Below are positions 1 through 11,584 of a stretch of DNA of 64,000 bases, one piece after another. Location: contig CBDCCT010000002.1 in the NCBI GenBank assembly GCA_965214995.1, positions 1,054,001 through 1,118,000 on the forward strand, written 5' to 3'. A program made the translations under genes and the position numbers. The DNA is from CBDCCT01 sp965214995. GTDB lineage: Bacteria; Deinococcota; Deinococci; Deinococcales; Trueperaceae. Below the pieces are notes generated by a model that saw nothing but the letters and a program-made list of their open reading frames with translations, had not been told where the DNA came from and ran no database searches. Each line of letters starts with the position of its first letter. Position 1 is the stretch's first letter.

Positions 1-982
1 AACTCCAAGCTGCAGAGCGAAGAGGCTTTGCGTGTGCAGCGCCGAGCTGCTTGAGCATGTCGTAAAGGATCTTGTGTGGAGATTCAACGGTAAGATCGAA
101 GCAAATCGTTTCAAGTAGGACGTCTTCATTCAGGAGTATTGTGTCGCGCCACCGCCAAAAGTCTTTTGTCTGCTCGTCAACGAGTAGGGTTGGGTTCTTT
201 TGCGCAACGCGGCAGCACGCAATGACTATTTCTTTCATTTTGCGGCATGTTTCTTCGACTTTTGTGGCGAGGAAAATTGATGTAGCTGCTATTTCCTGCA
301 AGAAGCGTCAGGGTCACGCGTAATGATATAATCTTTCTCTGTCGCAAGATGCCCTCGCCATCCGTATAAGTACTCTACTTACATAGTGATGAAGTGGCTT
401 AACCCCTCCCTTTGCCACGAGCGACCTTCTCATCAGAAACCGGTTGAAAAACATCGCCGCTGTTGACAGCGTCAACTGCGGCAACTTCAACGCGATCCCA
501 ACCTGTAGTATAAAGTTTGTTCCTTTTAGCCGCAGCTCTCTCTCCTTCTCCAGTGCCATCCCATCCGCAACGGACGGTGTCACCTTCAGCTCCGCCAGCG
601 TGTATAGCCATTGAGACTCCGACACTGGCATTACCGGTCGCGCTGGGCTTCTTGTACGCGACTGTCGTTCTCTCTCCCTATCCCTCTCCCTATCCCTATC
701 TCTGTCCCTGTGCGATCTTGGAGACGAGTAGCTGGAGTATGACGATGACGATGGCTGCGGCGGTTTTGCGGGCAAGTGTGCATGTGTCGGTGCTGATATG
801 GACGACGTGCGCGGTGCTTGTGAAGGTGCTGGTCGCTTCGATGGAATCTCGCTTGGCCGCGGCGGTAGGCGGGAATCGCGTGCGCGCTGGTCTCGCATGT
901 CGCGGGAGTCGCGGTATCGTCCACCGGGCCATCCTCCTCCTTGCATGTGCGACATCGGTCTGACAGCGGCTGGTGAGGGCAT
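1..982 (-). CDS. pch1: Cyclin of the Pch1/cyclin K-T family (P-TEFb-type), 3' end cut by window edge
   Basis: Likely regulatory subunit of a Cdk9/Bur1-type kinase that phosphorylates RNA polymerase II and elongation factors in the nucleus. Exon 1 (982..383) encodes a disordered N-terminus with an Arg-Asp/Arg-Glu repeat (residues about 94-108), then a cyclin box: the run from SESQWLYTLAEL to LKLPQLTLSTAAMFFNRF is typical of cyclin K/T. An 87-nt intron (382..296, GTAAGT..GCAG) joins in phase 0 to exon 2 (295..<1). Exon 2 reads EIAATSIFLATKVEE and continues with RKMKEIVIACCRVAQKNP and FWRWRDTILLNEDVLLET, which are cyclin-box helices conserved in this family. The end of the second cyclin fold lies outside the window. 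The start is the first ATG of the open frame. Known: Pch1 partners Cdk9 in fission yeast. Inferred: the same role here. A Ctk2-type cyclin is the alternative. Confidence 0.85.
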
Positions 983-1737
983 AGTCGGATTAAAAAGCTG
1001 TGGTAAAAGGATGTGTGGTGGTGGTGAGTTGCGAGAGCGTTTTTGTGGGTTTGTGAATCATGGCGCGCAATGTATAGTTGGGTAATATACAGCTGTTTCG
1101 AAGTGACATTATCGGGGTATGTGGTTCATTCTGTAACTACTTGGAAAGAGTATGGGTTGTGTAGGTGTATTGGGTTTGCCTTTGTCTAGCAGAAACCATT
1201 CTTCAATGTCGTCAAATATTGTATGTTTGGTTTCTATGGCTCGCCATACATATTGGAATTGGATGAACATATCAAGAGTTTTATATGGGATTGGAAAACA
1301 TTTCTCATTTAATCATAAATAATCAAATGCAATAATGAGCAAAGAACAATTTTAAAACACATTTATTCTTTGATGTAATGCTTGCATACCTGCCTATCCA
1401 ATAGGCTACCAAAACGTAGAAAGTAAAGTATTTCGCCTATAGAATGTAATCGAAATCCAGTATTTGCTATCATGGAAGAACATTCCCATTGAAGACCATG
1501 GTTCATGATGAAGCGAGTTCAAATAGTCGTAAATCGTAAGCCCGTCAACGCCAATAATAGCAGATCATCCTCAAAACACAGACTCCGGACAAACCAAAGC
1601 CCAGAAGAAGCTATAAACGTCAATAACGTCTGTTCCAAAGCATTCATGTACACGCTATGGAGACGGCTATCTTTGTAAATTTTCAACACTCATGGAGTGT
1701 TCACGAGCCTTCATATTACACTCAAAATATGTCCTTC
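983..1737. other. Intergenic: upstream of the cyclin gene, downstream of the next gene
   Basis: No convincing reading frame, tRNA or repeat seen. The left part should hold the promoter and 5' leader of the leftward cyclin gene. The right part, AT-rich from about 1250, is the 3' flank of the leftward gene ending at 1738. Confidence 0.5.
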
Positions 1738-3018
1738 TCATGATGTTGCGGTCATTTGATCAAGAATAGAGATCGGCTTCTGTTTCTCGACAGAAATTAA
1801 TTCCGATATGAGCTGTCCAACTTCCTCCTCATCTTGGAAATATGAGGGGAAGCAAGCTTTCAACGAGTGCAATAGGCTGGCAACCCTCTTCAAATTATTT
1901 GCAAACATGATCTCTTCAGCTGTCTTGAAAACTATTCTGAATAAATGCTTCTTTTGCCATTTATCGAATTTACGCGCTTGAGAGGGCTCAGCAAGAACAT
2001 CAGTAATGTAATCTAACCTCCGTTTTAGCTCCCTTCTTTCTTCTGTGAGCAAAGTTGCTTCAAATAGGTTATAGTCTGGCGAATCCTCGCAAACAGACAG
2101 GAACTCATTATGTAGCCGCTCATAGTGTGCACTTTCCTTGGGAGAAAATCGTTTGGCAAGTAACTGAGCTATTACATGTCTTTCCGAAGAGTGAAAAGTG
2201 TCCCTGTACTGCCGCTTAGAGATAAATCTAAAGGGACTATGCTTTTCCTTCGCCAGGGTGAGTGATTGCATTATTTTGGAGAGTTCGTCGCCTCTGTATA
2301 CTTGAAATGAAATGCAATATTTCAATAAAGAGGCTATCCAGGCGACCTTATCGCCTGAAAGATTGACACAATCCGCATAACCCTTTTCCTCAATTGCATT
2401 CTTTAAGATGGTGTGTACATAGTTCGATATAGCAGGAAAACCACCTTCAGCAAACAGGAAGGTGATAAGCAAATATGTGTCTGGATGTCTGACCATCACG
2501 TTGGTAGCGCAGCACCAACTCCATATCTTATGGCCAACAGCAAGTCTCTTGATCGCTTCTTCGTCTCTTTGACTTGGTTTTTTGCTTATAAAGCTATGAT
2601 AGTGTAATAGGACCTTTGACGCATCGCCTAACTTGACAGTGCCTGTTGTAATTTGATCTTCAAACCACTCGATAGGTCTCTTGATAGATTTGTAAGTAGG
2701 TGCAAGGCCAGCGGTTTTTGAGTAACTGGGAGTGGGTAGGGAGATTTTGCGAGTGAGTAGCGGGTTTTCGGATATGTGACGGAAATGATCATTCACTCTT
2801 TCCGTGGACAGATCTTGCTCCGGCAATACCGCCTCTCGACGAACGATTTCCAGAGCCCTTGACCGTATCTGAAAGTCTTCCACGTGGTTGAAGCGTGTGT
2901 CAAGTGCACATTGAAGCCTGAGAAGCAGGGACTTGCAATGCTTAGGTTTGCCGGTTCCTGGTCGGGCCGCTTTACCAAGTATGAAGGTCTTTAGTAGGCG
3001 TGTAAAATTTGGAGGCAT
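1738..3018 (-). CDS. Protein of unknown function, 426 aa, possible mitochondrial presequence
   Basis: Single-exon frame of 426 residues from an ATG at 3018. I do not recognise the family. The first 35 residues are basic, with Arg and Lys spaced among hydrophobic residues and almost no acidic ones, as in a mitochondrial targeting sequence. The rest is largely helical in composition (many Leu, Ala, Lys and Glu; e.g. segments around residues 130-160 and 340-410) without membrane spans. The helical character suggests a repeat-type or mitochondrial gene-expression protein, but no repeat register is clear. It is transcribed divergently from DEF1, sharing a 618-bp spacer. The frame is long, continuous and codon-like, so the gene itself is well supported. 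The function is not. Confidence 0.75.
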   Translation of the reverse strand: MPPNFTRLLKTFILGKAARPGTGKPKHCKSLLLRLQCALDTRFNHVEDFQIRSRALEIVRREAVLPEQDLSTERVNDHFRHISENPLLTRKISLPTPSYSKTAGLAPTYKSIKRPIEWFEDQITTGTVKLGDASKVLLHYHSFISKKPSQRDEEAIKRLAVGHKIWSWCCATNVMVRHPDTYLLITFLFAEGGFPAISNYVHTILKNAIEEKGYADCVNLSGDKVAWIASLLKYCISFQVYRGDELSKIMQSLTLAKEKHSPFRFISKRQYRDTFHSSERHVIAQLLAKRFSPKESAHYERLHNEFLSVCEDSPDYNLFEATLLTEERRELKRRLDYITDVLAEPSQARKFDKWQKKHLFRIVFKTAEEIMFANNLKRVASLLHSLKACFPSYFQDEEEVGQLISELISVEKQKPISILDQMTATS

Positions 3019-3636
3019 GGCGATAACGAGTCAGACAAAGTAGAGTATGCGCAGTCGAAGTCGTCATGTTGAGTATAATCTAGTATAAATAAGAGACATG
3101 CTCTTTGATGAAAGCAAGACATAGTTCCATCGAATGCGATTTCCCGAGAATCGATATCTCAATCGGACACGTGATGAAGCTTCAACAGAATATTGATTTT
3201 CATCCTCCATCAAATTTCTTTGATTGTAGAGACTCAAAGTAGCCAGAACTATCCATTGCCAGTAAGTGAATGGTGAAAAGATAACTGTTTTACGCCACAA
3301 CACCTGAGCACGGGATCTTCCACGTCGACACGCCAAAGCTGCTAGGACATTACTGAAATTCTCCTTCACCGCGCCCTTTGATTTTCACTCCGACTCACAG
3401 CAAATACCGTCACCATCATCATCAATTTCTCAATCCACTCTTTGAGTTGGATTACGCCTCTTCTGTATCAAGATCTCATTGAACTCTTGAAGGTCATCAT
3501 ACTAAGTTAAAGTCTTGGAGTTTACTTACTCCTCTGCTGACGAATATCGTTCGACCAGAGGTGGTCTGTTGTCGAAACTACTAATTTTCTGAGGCGATTG
3601 CACCAGCCTTAGGATATTTACATACATTACAACGCG
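3019..3636. promoter_or_regulatory. Divergent promoter region between the 1738-3018 gene and DEF1
   Basis: 618 bp between two divergent start codons. It holds pyrimidine-rich stretches near 3370-3480 but no element I can name. An open frame on the minus strand (3369-3064) begins at GTG, has no recognisable features, and is treated as chance. Confidence 0.5.
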
Positions 3637-6600
3637 ATGTCTGAATCACAATCGCGACAATCGCAATCTTCGCGTGGAAGGAGCTCAACTCGAGGTGGGC
3701 GCAGCGGCTATGGCGCTCCTCGAGGCGGAACTCGCACATCTACAAAACCAACGAATCAAGACAACAAGGCAGCTTCTAACAACGATATGTCTGCTGATCA
3801 GGGGGAATTTGGCGAAATGAAGAAGAAGTACGGTTCTCAACTAAGCACTTTGAAGGAAATGTTTCCCGATTGGAGCGAAGTGGACTTGGTATTGGCATTG
3901 CAGGAAACGGATGGAGATTTGCAGTCCACAATCGAAAGGATCACTGAAGGTCAGCGTTCGGACTCTATGATCATAATAGCAAATACGGTTCTAAAAGTTT
4001 CACAGGGAACGTATCGCAATTTTCGGAGATCAAGAAGAAGCCAAGGGATAGAGCTAGATCTAAGGTGAAAGATCAGGCAGCCTCTACTGTTGACCAGACA
4101 TCTACCACAAGGTCTGGTAAAGCTAGAGGTGGCTACGAAGGTGGACGGGACAGTACTCGGGGTCGGCCTGAGCGTGGGAGAGCCTCAAAGACTGCCAGAG
4201 GTGCAAGCACGGCTTCAACAAATGGCACCCGAAAACCCGCGGCTACTCAGTCAATTCCGACTGCGGAATCGAACGCATTTACCAGTATCGTTCAAGGGGA
4301 GGACCAGAGCGGGTCTTTAGATCCTCCAGGATCGAAAGGAAAAGATGAAGTAAGAACCAAATTAGGAAAAGGTCATTAGAGACAACCCCAGCGCTTAACG
4401 GAAATTTTAGGGTAATACCGTACAGCAGAGCGCGCCGAAGAAAACATGGGCGAGCATGTTTGCTACACCAAAACCTGCGCCGGTTCCGAAGCCTGCTCCC
4501 AAACAGGCTCCGATAACCGCTGAGACTGCTCCGACTGCATCTGAACCAACAGTAACAGCTGAGCCCAAGACGATGGGCACTTCAGCGGACACCGTAGTCG
4601 ATCCGGCTGAAATTGCTCCCGCCACGAATGTCCAGACACCAACAGGTGTAAATTCAAATTCTGATGAGGCGATTATAGCAGCAAACATCACCCCACCGAA
4701 GGATGATTTGACCCAAGATAACCTTGAGCATGTTCCAGATACATCAAGACCGAAATTGACAGAAACATCTGCAAGTACTGTTGCTAGTACACGTGATATC
4801 GGAGGTGCAACTCCTTCAGCGTCGCAACAAAACCTAGGGCGAACGCTTCCAGGTGGATTCACGACAAGTGCTTATCGAGCTGCTGCTGCCGCACAGGGAA
4901 GGAGCGCAAGCTTTCAGCGAAAGGTCATGGAGCAGCAAGAGGCAGTTGTCATGCCAGGGAATCATGCCGTCGACCGAACGGCTGTTCAATTTGGTAGCAT
5001 GGGCCTAAACGGAGATCCAGATTCAGTCGATGTTGATGAGGACCGAGAGGAAGCGGAGACGAGAACCCAACCGCCTCAACATTCTCCAACTCAGCAGCCC
5101 AGAGCTGCTCTACCACCCGCACCTCGGCAGCAGCTGACTGGTGAGATGGGCATGTCAGAAAATTATGGTGCGATATCGAAGCAACCAGGTCCTTATTCTG
5201 CAGCAGCTCATCAGCAGCCAACAAGTACGCAACAATTGCAAGCTCAGCAGTTACAGCAACAGGGATCGCCTCCGGATTCTGCGCTTGGAGGAAATCAGTA
5301 CATGGGTCAGCAGCCGAATTCTCAAGCGTCAGCACAGTATGGTCAATATTCTCGATATGGACAGCCCCAGGGCCAGGCAGATGCTTCGACTCAGGCACAG
5401 AAGCCCTACGATCATTTCAGCCAACAGGTAGCTCAGACCGGTCAGTACGAGGCTTTACAATCCCATGGCCATCTGTCAAACCACTCGCAGCATAGTCAAA
5501 GCCAGGGTCACTACTCTTCAGCTCCGATTGAGCAATCCTACTATGCTTCCGATTACCAGAGAAACCCGTACCAAAATTACTATGGTGGTTCGTATGGTCA
5601 GCAGTCAGCTCATCAAGAAGCTGGATTGTCGCAACAACGAAGTACCAGTGGATTTGGTACTAGCGTTGGTGATTCAAGCTACCCTTCCAGCCAGTCACAG
5701 CAACAGGTGAGCTTTCTCTCATTAGCGGCCTGGCATACCTTATTGCTACAGTGAATAAGACAGAGTATATGTGGAGCGTTTGTTGCTTTTAAGCTAATTC
5801 TTCGTAAAGACATCCTCTAGATATGGCGATGCACAGGGTAGTGGAGGCCACAACACACCGCAACCGGTAGTAGCAGGGCAGAACCAGAGCGGCAACCAAG
5901 CTCCTCAGCCACAGCATCTCCAACAGGCGCATCACAGCCAGGCCGGACATGGCGCATATCCGTATGGCCATCCTTACTACAGCAGTCCCTACTTTAATAC
6001 CTACATGAGCCAGTATGGCTACGGCGGTCAAAATTACGGCAGTCACTTTGGCGGCAAAGCCGGAATGTACGGACAGCCCCACCACGGCTATGGCATGAAT
6101 CCGCAGAGCTCTTACGAGCAACACTCATCCTCACCGTCCAACGTAAGCGCCTTTGGCCAATCCGGCATCCACGGTCGCGAAAGCACTCTAGCCAGCGGTC
6201 TAAGCGACTACAGCCGCACCGGTGCAGCCAGCCAAACGTCACATACGCAGGCCGGCGCCGGTGGTGCCGCGAGCGGTGTCGGCAGCTTCGGCTCAATGCC
6301 AGACTACCTGAATACACGTTCCCACAGCGGCAACAACCAGCCGTACGGCGGTAGCCACGGCCACCACCACCAACAAGCCAGCGACGATCCACTCAAGCCG
6401 TTTGGCGACGCGAAATCGGCCGGCGGACCCAACGCTTCTGCACTTGCACAGTCTGGGCGGCCCGGCTCTGCAGCGCCAAACAACAGCTCTGCTGCACAGT
6501 CCGGTCTGCAGCAGCACCAGCAACAGCAACAGCAACAGCACCAACAGGCCCAGCACCAACAGGCGGCGCAGCACCAGGGCCAGCAGAGCGGATACCCGAG

Positions 6601-6823
6601 CCATCTGAACCACCATCATCTCCAGAGCTCCCAGTACGGTAGTCTTGGCGGCTTAAACGCCCATCAGGCAGGCGTGCAGAGCCATCAGGGCGTTGGTGCT
6701 GGAAGCAGCGCTGGCGCTGGAGCGGGCGCGGGAAGTGGGTACGGAGGGTACGGCAATAGCTTTGGAGGCTCGTACGGGAACTATGGGCGTGGTGGCGGCT
6801 GGGGTGGGAGTTACGGCCATTAG
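3637..6823 (+). CDS. DEF1: RNA polymerase II degradation factor 1 (Def1), CUE domain plus Gln/Tyr/Gly-rich tail
   Basis: Four exons: 3637..3949, 4006..4349, 4426..5706 and 5810..6823, giving 983 aa; the summed length is divisible by three. Known: Def1 promotes ubiquitylation and degradation of stalled RNA polymerase II. In yeast its CUE domain recruits the elongin-cullin ligase, and its Gln-rich tail is removed by proteolysis so that the protein enters the nucleus. Seen here: an RG-rich N-terminus, then a CUE-like helix triplet (residues about 60-105, LSTLKEMFPDWSEVDLVLAL), basic and Pro/Ala-rich linkers (APKKTWASMFATPKP), and a very long low-complexity tail. The tail has many Gln runs (CAG/CAA tracts near 6505-6590) and ends in SYGG/GYGG repeats. 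The second acceptor is ambiguous (CAGCAG at 4423-4428). The last acceptor, an AAG at 5809, was chosen because a downstream TAG acceptor gives an immediate stop. Confidence 0.9.
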
Positions 6824-7386
6824 GCGTCAGAAGTTGGAGAACCGAACGTCTTACTTTACTTTTGATGAACTTGAAGGTTGAGGAGGGAGGGGTATATGAA
6901 CGATTTGGGCTTATAATTGTATGACTATCAGATGAATCAGTCACTTATTTTTTGGGGGCGGTAATGCTTTTGTCGATCCACCGGCTTACAATTTTTTGGT
7001 TTTAAATTTTGCTTTACGATGAACATCCTACTCTGCTCTGCTCTACTCTATTCTATCTTCGTATGCTGCTATTTTCCGCTCTGCTGCTGTTCCATGCTGG
7101 TGCATCCGCTCCGCTCCGATCCTGTATACTTGGACGAAATCTGGCTTGTTCCTCACCTCATACGCTTCAAAATTTCCCTCTTTTTAGCGCTGGAACAATA
7201 AGAGCAGAACACACCGCCTAGTTCTCGAGTTTCTACTCTTCACTTTATTCTGTCTGCTTGGATATCTCTGTGAAATGAAATCTAGCATCCGTGTGCCTTC
7301 AACCCATCATGCCCACCACGACCAGAACCTAACATCCCCATCTCCATTTTCTTCTTCCCTCATCTTTCAATCGTTGATAGTGCCAC
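6824..7386. other. Convergent 3' flanks of DEF1 and the following membrane-protein gene
   Basis: 563 bp between two stop codons facing each other. It contains T-rich and CT-rich stretches (e.g. TTTTTTGGGGG at about 6946 and CTCTGCTCTGCTCTACTC near 7030) suited to 3' ends. No gene seen. Confidence 0.5.
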
Positions 7387-8838
7387 CTACTTCCCGCCTC
7401 CCATCTTTCCTCCTTCACTCTCTTCACTGCGACTTACCGCGTTGACAAATTCATCAAAGTCCAGACCGTGCTCCCGGAACAACTGCTCTATCTTCCTGCG
7501 CAGGGACTCTTCCTTGTCCGGTGTGAGCGTCGCGCAGGTGGGGATCTCGGATGTCGTGGTATCGGACGGTGTCGGGAGCGTGGTAGGGTCGTGGTTGGGT
7601 TTGTTGCTACTTTTGTTCTTGTCGTTAGCACTGTTGGCGTTGGAGATGGTCTCGTCCTTTGTGTCGTCAGAAGCTGTGTCCTTACTCCGGCTCATCTCAT
7701 ACTGGACCAGCTCCACCCATCTAAAGAAGAGGTCTTCTTTGCCCAGGGATTGTAATTTTTCCTTATACCCCGAAATCCGTCTCCGCTCCTCTCCCTCATC
7801 CTCATCTTCCCTCTTCGCCTCCGACGAATTGAACACCCGCCATGCAAGCCACCTCCCACCCGCGAACTCAGGCTCATCGTCACCTCCAGCCTTTGAACCT
7901 AACTTCGGCTCCTCGTCCCTCTCAAAAACCAAAACCACAGTCCGGCAATGATCCAATTCCATCTCCCCCGCATCCAGCAACTCCACCACGTGCGCCATCC
8001 CCGCAAAATCAAGATCCCAGTGCTGGCCCATCATCATATACCCTGTCGTGCCGCGCAGATATGTCCTGTCGACGGCAGATGCGATGCGCGTGTCGAAGTA
8101 TGGGCTTTCGGCGCCCTTGATGCCACCGTAGCCTTTCCTGTTTGCTAGATTTTTACTCCTGGCATCTGTTTTGCTCCGCCCAGCTGCAGCAACGCCGTTT
8201 ACAGCGTTCTTGGTACTGGAAGTGCCAGAAGTACTCCCGTACCGCAAATCCTCCGCCCCCCACCGCCGCGAAACGCGCAGCACAGGCTCATACTCGCGGA
8301 AACCGGTTTTCCAGCGCCAAACGACAGGATTTCCGGGACTGGTACGTGGGTCGGCGAAGAAGAATGTATACGGCCAGCGCGATACGTATGCGATGAGGAT
8401 GTAATCGATGAAGAAGGTGAGTGTGCGTCGGAAGATGAGGTAAAGAGTCGGAAAGCTGAATTTTGATGGTTGCGTAGATGGTGAAGAGGGATCGGACGGG
8501 AATGATGCGCCTTCTGAGGGTACCGCTAGCGGTGATGTCGACGAGTCAGGCAGTATCCGCAGCACGACCAGGTAGAACGGAAGCATCGCACACACCCGCC
8601 ATACCAGTAGTGCGACAATTGTCGCATTGAGAAGTAGTGGGACTGTGAAGATACGCCGTTTCACGGCCCGGGGTTGTGTATCGATGTGTAGGATGTAGAC
8701 TTTCTCGTGCGAGAGCGTGGAGAGGAGTGGGTCGAGAGCAGATGGAGCTGTGGTAAAGGGCGGAGCGGGTGGAGGGATAGACGATGGCGCATCTAATTGT
8801 GACTGTGATGTTTTTGCGGATTTGCGGAGTTGTGTCAT
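7387..8838 (-). CDS. Fungal membrane protein of unknown function, 483 aa
   Basis: Single-exon frame from an ATG at 8838. The Pro/Ser-rich N-terminus (1-45) is followed by a basic stretch (about 57-62) and two closely spaced hydrophobic segments (about 64-80 and 83-96). After a Ser/Pro loop comes a third hydrophobic region (about 129-155) ending in aromatic residues. The remaining 320 residues are hydrophilic: Gly/Ser-rich, with patterned stretches such as GYMMMGQHWDLDFAGMAHVVELLDAGEMELDHC. The distal half is acidic and disordered (Asn, Asp, Lys, Thr) with a short terminal helix. This suggests a short membrane anchor with a large soluble C-terminal domain, probably in the endoplasmic reticulum or another endomembrane. 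I recognise no catalytic motif. It is tandem with and downstream of galactokinase on the same strand, 225 bp apart, without evident functional linkage. Confidence 0.75.
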   Translation of the reverse strand: MTQLRKSAKTSQSQLDAPSSIPPPAPPFTTAPSALDPLLSTLSHEKVYILHIDTQPRAVKRRIFTVPLLLNATIVALLVWRVCAMLPFYLVVLRILPDSSTSPLAVPSEGASFPSDPSSPSTQPSKFSFPTLYLIFRRTLTFFIDYILIAYVSRWPYTFFFADPRTSPGNPVVWRWKTGFREYEPVLRVSRRWGAEDLRYGSTSGTSSTKNAVNGVAAAGRSKTDARSKNLANRKGYGGIKGAESPYFDTRIASAVDRTYLRGTTGYMMMGQHWDLDFAGMAHVVELLDAGEMELDHCRTVVLVFERDEEPKLGSKAGGDDEPEFAGGRWLAWRVFNSSEAKREDEDEGEERRRISGYKEKLQSLGKEDLFFRWVELVQYEMSRSKDTASDDTKDETISNANSANDKNKSSNKPNHDPTTLPTPSDTTTSEIPTCATLTPDKEESLRRKIEQLFREHGLDFDEFVNAVSRSEESEGGKMGGGK

Positions 8839-9063
8839 TGAGGGCGTATTTCTATGATTTGTCCCTCAAGCTTATAATTGTTCTTTTGGTTATCGTTGAT
8901 AGAACCTATAAAATGGTGCCAAGGAGTATTTCCATGTAAAATGATAATAATTAACTTATCTTATTCTTCTTCACGTGAAAAGCACCTCATTATCATTTGC
9001 AAATTTCAATATAGAATTATACAGTATTCGTTCAACATAAAGAGCTCGAAATCTTATGAAGTT

Positions 9064-11584
9064 TCAATCATCTAGAAGTCCTCCGACGACAACACAACTC
9101 CCACTTCCCGGCCTACTCACCACAACTGCTCCTGCCATTCCATCCCCTCCTTCACCCTTGAACCTTTCCGGAAAATTCTTCTCGTAGTATTCCACTCGCC
9201 ACTTTTCCATCACCGCCTCCACCTTGTCTTCCGGCACAAGATGCACGGAGCATCCGCCCCATCCTGCGCCTGTTAGTCGACTCCCGCAGGACCCAGCCGC
9301 AAGCGCTAGCCGACATAACTCGTCTAGCTCCGGACAGCTACAGTCGTAGAGATCACGGCATGAGTCTTGGGTCTCGTTCATGAGGGTGCCGAGGTGACGA
9401 AGGTATTCTGAGGTCCTGGTCTCTTTGTTGGTGTCATTTTCATCCATTGATCCTGAAGAACCCGGAGGCGTAGACAACAGCGTCATGAAATCAATCACTC
9501 GCCGTGCCTCGCTGAAAACATGTAGTGCTCGTTGTCTGAGCATAAACTTGTGCGCGCGCACTGGTACTTTTGTCATGTACCTTGCCTTCACATCTTCCAT
9601 ATCCGTGCCCAGAATTTGAGATATCTGTTCGATTGTATATCCGTCTTCTTGCATCAAATATTCGTCCGTCAAATGTATCAGCTTATCTAACTGCGCACGA
9701 AATTCTTCCACTGGTGTAAGTCCATTCTTGTTCGTCTCAACTCCTTCATTTCCGCTATAGTACGCATCGTGGAAAGAGCGGAGACTGATTCCTAGTGGTG
9801 ATGAGTCCGGTGGTAGAGGTCGCTTGACCCTAAAGATTTTGGCTAGACAGTCGGCCGCTAGAGAACACTCGACTACGCGCAGATTGTAGTGTATTGGTGC
9901 TGTAGCTTGCTTATCTGCTTGCACGAAGCTCTGCGCTGCGAGAAAGACGATTTCGGGCTGCGTGGTGGGAATGTTGATAGGGCGTGCATTGAGTGATGGA
10001 ATGAATGACACATAGAGAGCACTCCCGTTTTGAGATAGTACCGAAGCTGCCTGGTCCATGCTACGTATTCATAACATTAGCTTTTGTAAATTCAAATATA
10101 AGACAATGTAGATGCAAAAGACTGTTTTATGTACGCATATTGAAATTTTGTAGATATTACATACCCACCGGCATTGACTCCCACTGCTCTTTCCGCTACT
10201 ATAGCCAGCTCTACCAGTTCTGGCCCGTCAATGTCTTCTGCGCCATTCGCGCTCAACACTGCCAAAGTACTGGCACATACGAGCGCTGCGCTGCTTGAAA
10301 GTCCTGCTCCCGTCGGTACCCTTCCGTCGACTAGTACATTGATGCTGGCCAAAGACAACGTGTCGGTAATATCGCTTTTGCCATTCTTTCGACGCTTAGA
10401 CAGTAATTTTGCAGCACTATTGATACCGGCTTTGAAGTAGTTTGTCCAGTCATGTGCCGTTGCATCAATGGCGATGAGATCACTATTATCGTTGTTGCCA
10501 GCTTTATCATCTTTCTTGCTATCTTCACGGTCTTCCCTCTTTGCGTCAAACGTTGGGATGTCAAACTCGCTACTCGAAAACTGTGAGCTGTCCGTATTTG
10601 CAATGCGTACTTTTGCAGGCGGAGAGACATGGTCCTTGGTTTTATCAGAGTCGGTTCGAGCTGCATTAGCAGCATCTATTAGGTTACTTTGCGGCTTAGA
10701 CACAACAGCAACAGCAACGAGAGTATCAGCTGTGATAGCTAAGGGCAAAACCTCGTAGAGCGAATAATCGATATGCTGTATCAAACGAAGGCATAAAAGA
10801 ACTGTCAGCTTAGCAGAGATGCTTCAGTCTTGCACATAATTGACGAGCAGCGGTATAAAAAGGGTAGCTATCTGTGCTCTGTACAGTTGTACGGTGTCAG
10901 ATCGTGTGAGTTATTGCAAGAATTAGGCCTTTTGGATATGGGTTGACATATGCTACATGTTGAGGCTTATCTCTTAGACTTGGTCTTTGACCTTAATGGA
11001 AATGACATGCGTTTGGCAGCCTCGATAAATCAACTTATACATATAAGGTAAATAGAACTTAAGTAATTATCTTATACTGAAAAGGATTGAACATGTAAGT
11101 TTTCAAACATTGAGACTCTGAAATTGACATTCAAAGAGTAACAGTGTTACAAACTACTTATTGGAAATCAACGCTTCTCTTCACCTTTTTAGCACCAGCT
11201 CTTCATATTTTCGTACTCGTGTTAAATGACATTTAGAACAGCAGTCAAACAAAAGAATATCCAAGAATAAATTGAAGAAAGAGCTGAACTCACCTCTCCA
11301 ATGACGTTTACCCTCCCCGGACTACGCGCCACATAGTCTGGTCTTTGGCCTCCATAAAGCTCACCGAACCGTTTGCTTAGTGATTGCCATCGTTCCTTTT
11401 GCTCTGCGATGGCGGCAGGAGGGTAGATTCGTGCGAGAATACTGTCGGCATTTTCGTTTTGATAAATTGGTACTCGCGAAGATGGTTTTGAAGTAGAAGT
11501 GGAGTCTTGATTTTCGAGGTTGTTCTTAATGAGTGTACGGTCAGAGGGATTAGCAGTGGAATTAGATGGTGTAGTATAAGGCAT
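9064..11584 (-). CDS. GAL1: Galactokinase (GHMP kinase), three exons
   Basis: Phosphorylates galactose to galactose-1-phosphate, the first committed step of the Leloir pathway, in the cytosol. Exons 11584..11294, 10775..10165 and 10060..9064 give 632 aa in a continuous frame. The galactokinase signature spans the first junction (RSPGRVNVIGE | HIDYSLYEVLPLAI). The GHMP ATP-binding glycine loop is present (VPTGAGLSSSAALVCAS), and the third motif lies near the C-terminus (LTGAGWGGCSVHLVP). The second junction rebuilds GVNAGG | MDQAAS. Two features are unusual. Intron 1 is 518 nt (11293..10776), far longer than its neighbours' introns. A roughly 90-residue polar insertion (Asp, Lys, Ser-rich) lies between the HIDY region and the ATP loop. 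A catalytically inactive Gal3-like sensor is less likely because the SSS of the ATP loop is intact. Confidence 0.93.
10776..11293 (-). other. Unusually long first intron of galactokinase
   Basis: 518 nt between GTGAGT (at 11293 on the minus strand) and TACAG (ending at 10776). The flanking exons join to the invariant GEHIDY sequence, so it is one intron, not two genes. It is AT-rich, has no open frame of note, and shows no box C/D snoRNA motif on a visual scan. Confidence 0.8.

Noticed and set aside
517..963. Plus-strand frame of 148 codons over the cyclin gene
   Set aside because: Antisense shadow of the Arg/Asp/Ser-rich exon 1 of the cyclin; composition follows from the repeat.
3064..3369. 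Minus-strand 101-codon open frame between the 1738-3018 gene and DEF1
   Set aside because: Starts at GTG, no conserved features, lies in a divergent promoter, and does not splice convincingly into the neighbouring gene.
4407..4862. Minus-strand hydrophobic-looking frame of 151 codons inside DEF1
   Set aside because: Antisense of Pro/Ala/Thr-rich Def1 coding sequence, which produces apparent Gly/Val/Ala runs.
7442..7951. Plus-strand frame of 169 codons opposite the membrane-protein gene
   Set aside because: Mirror of the Ser/Glu/Asp-rich tail of the sense gene; no independent motif.
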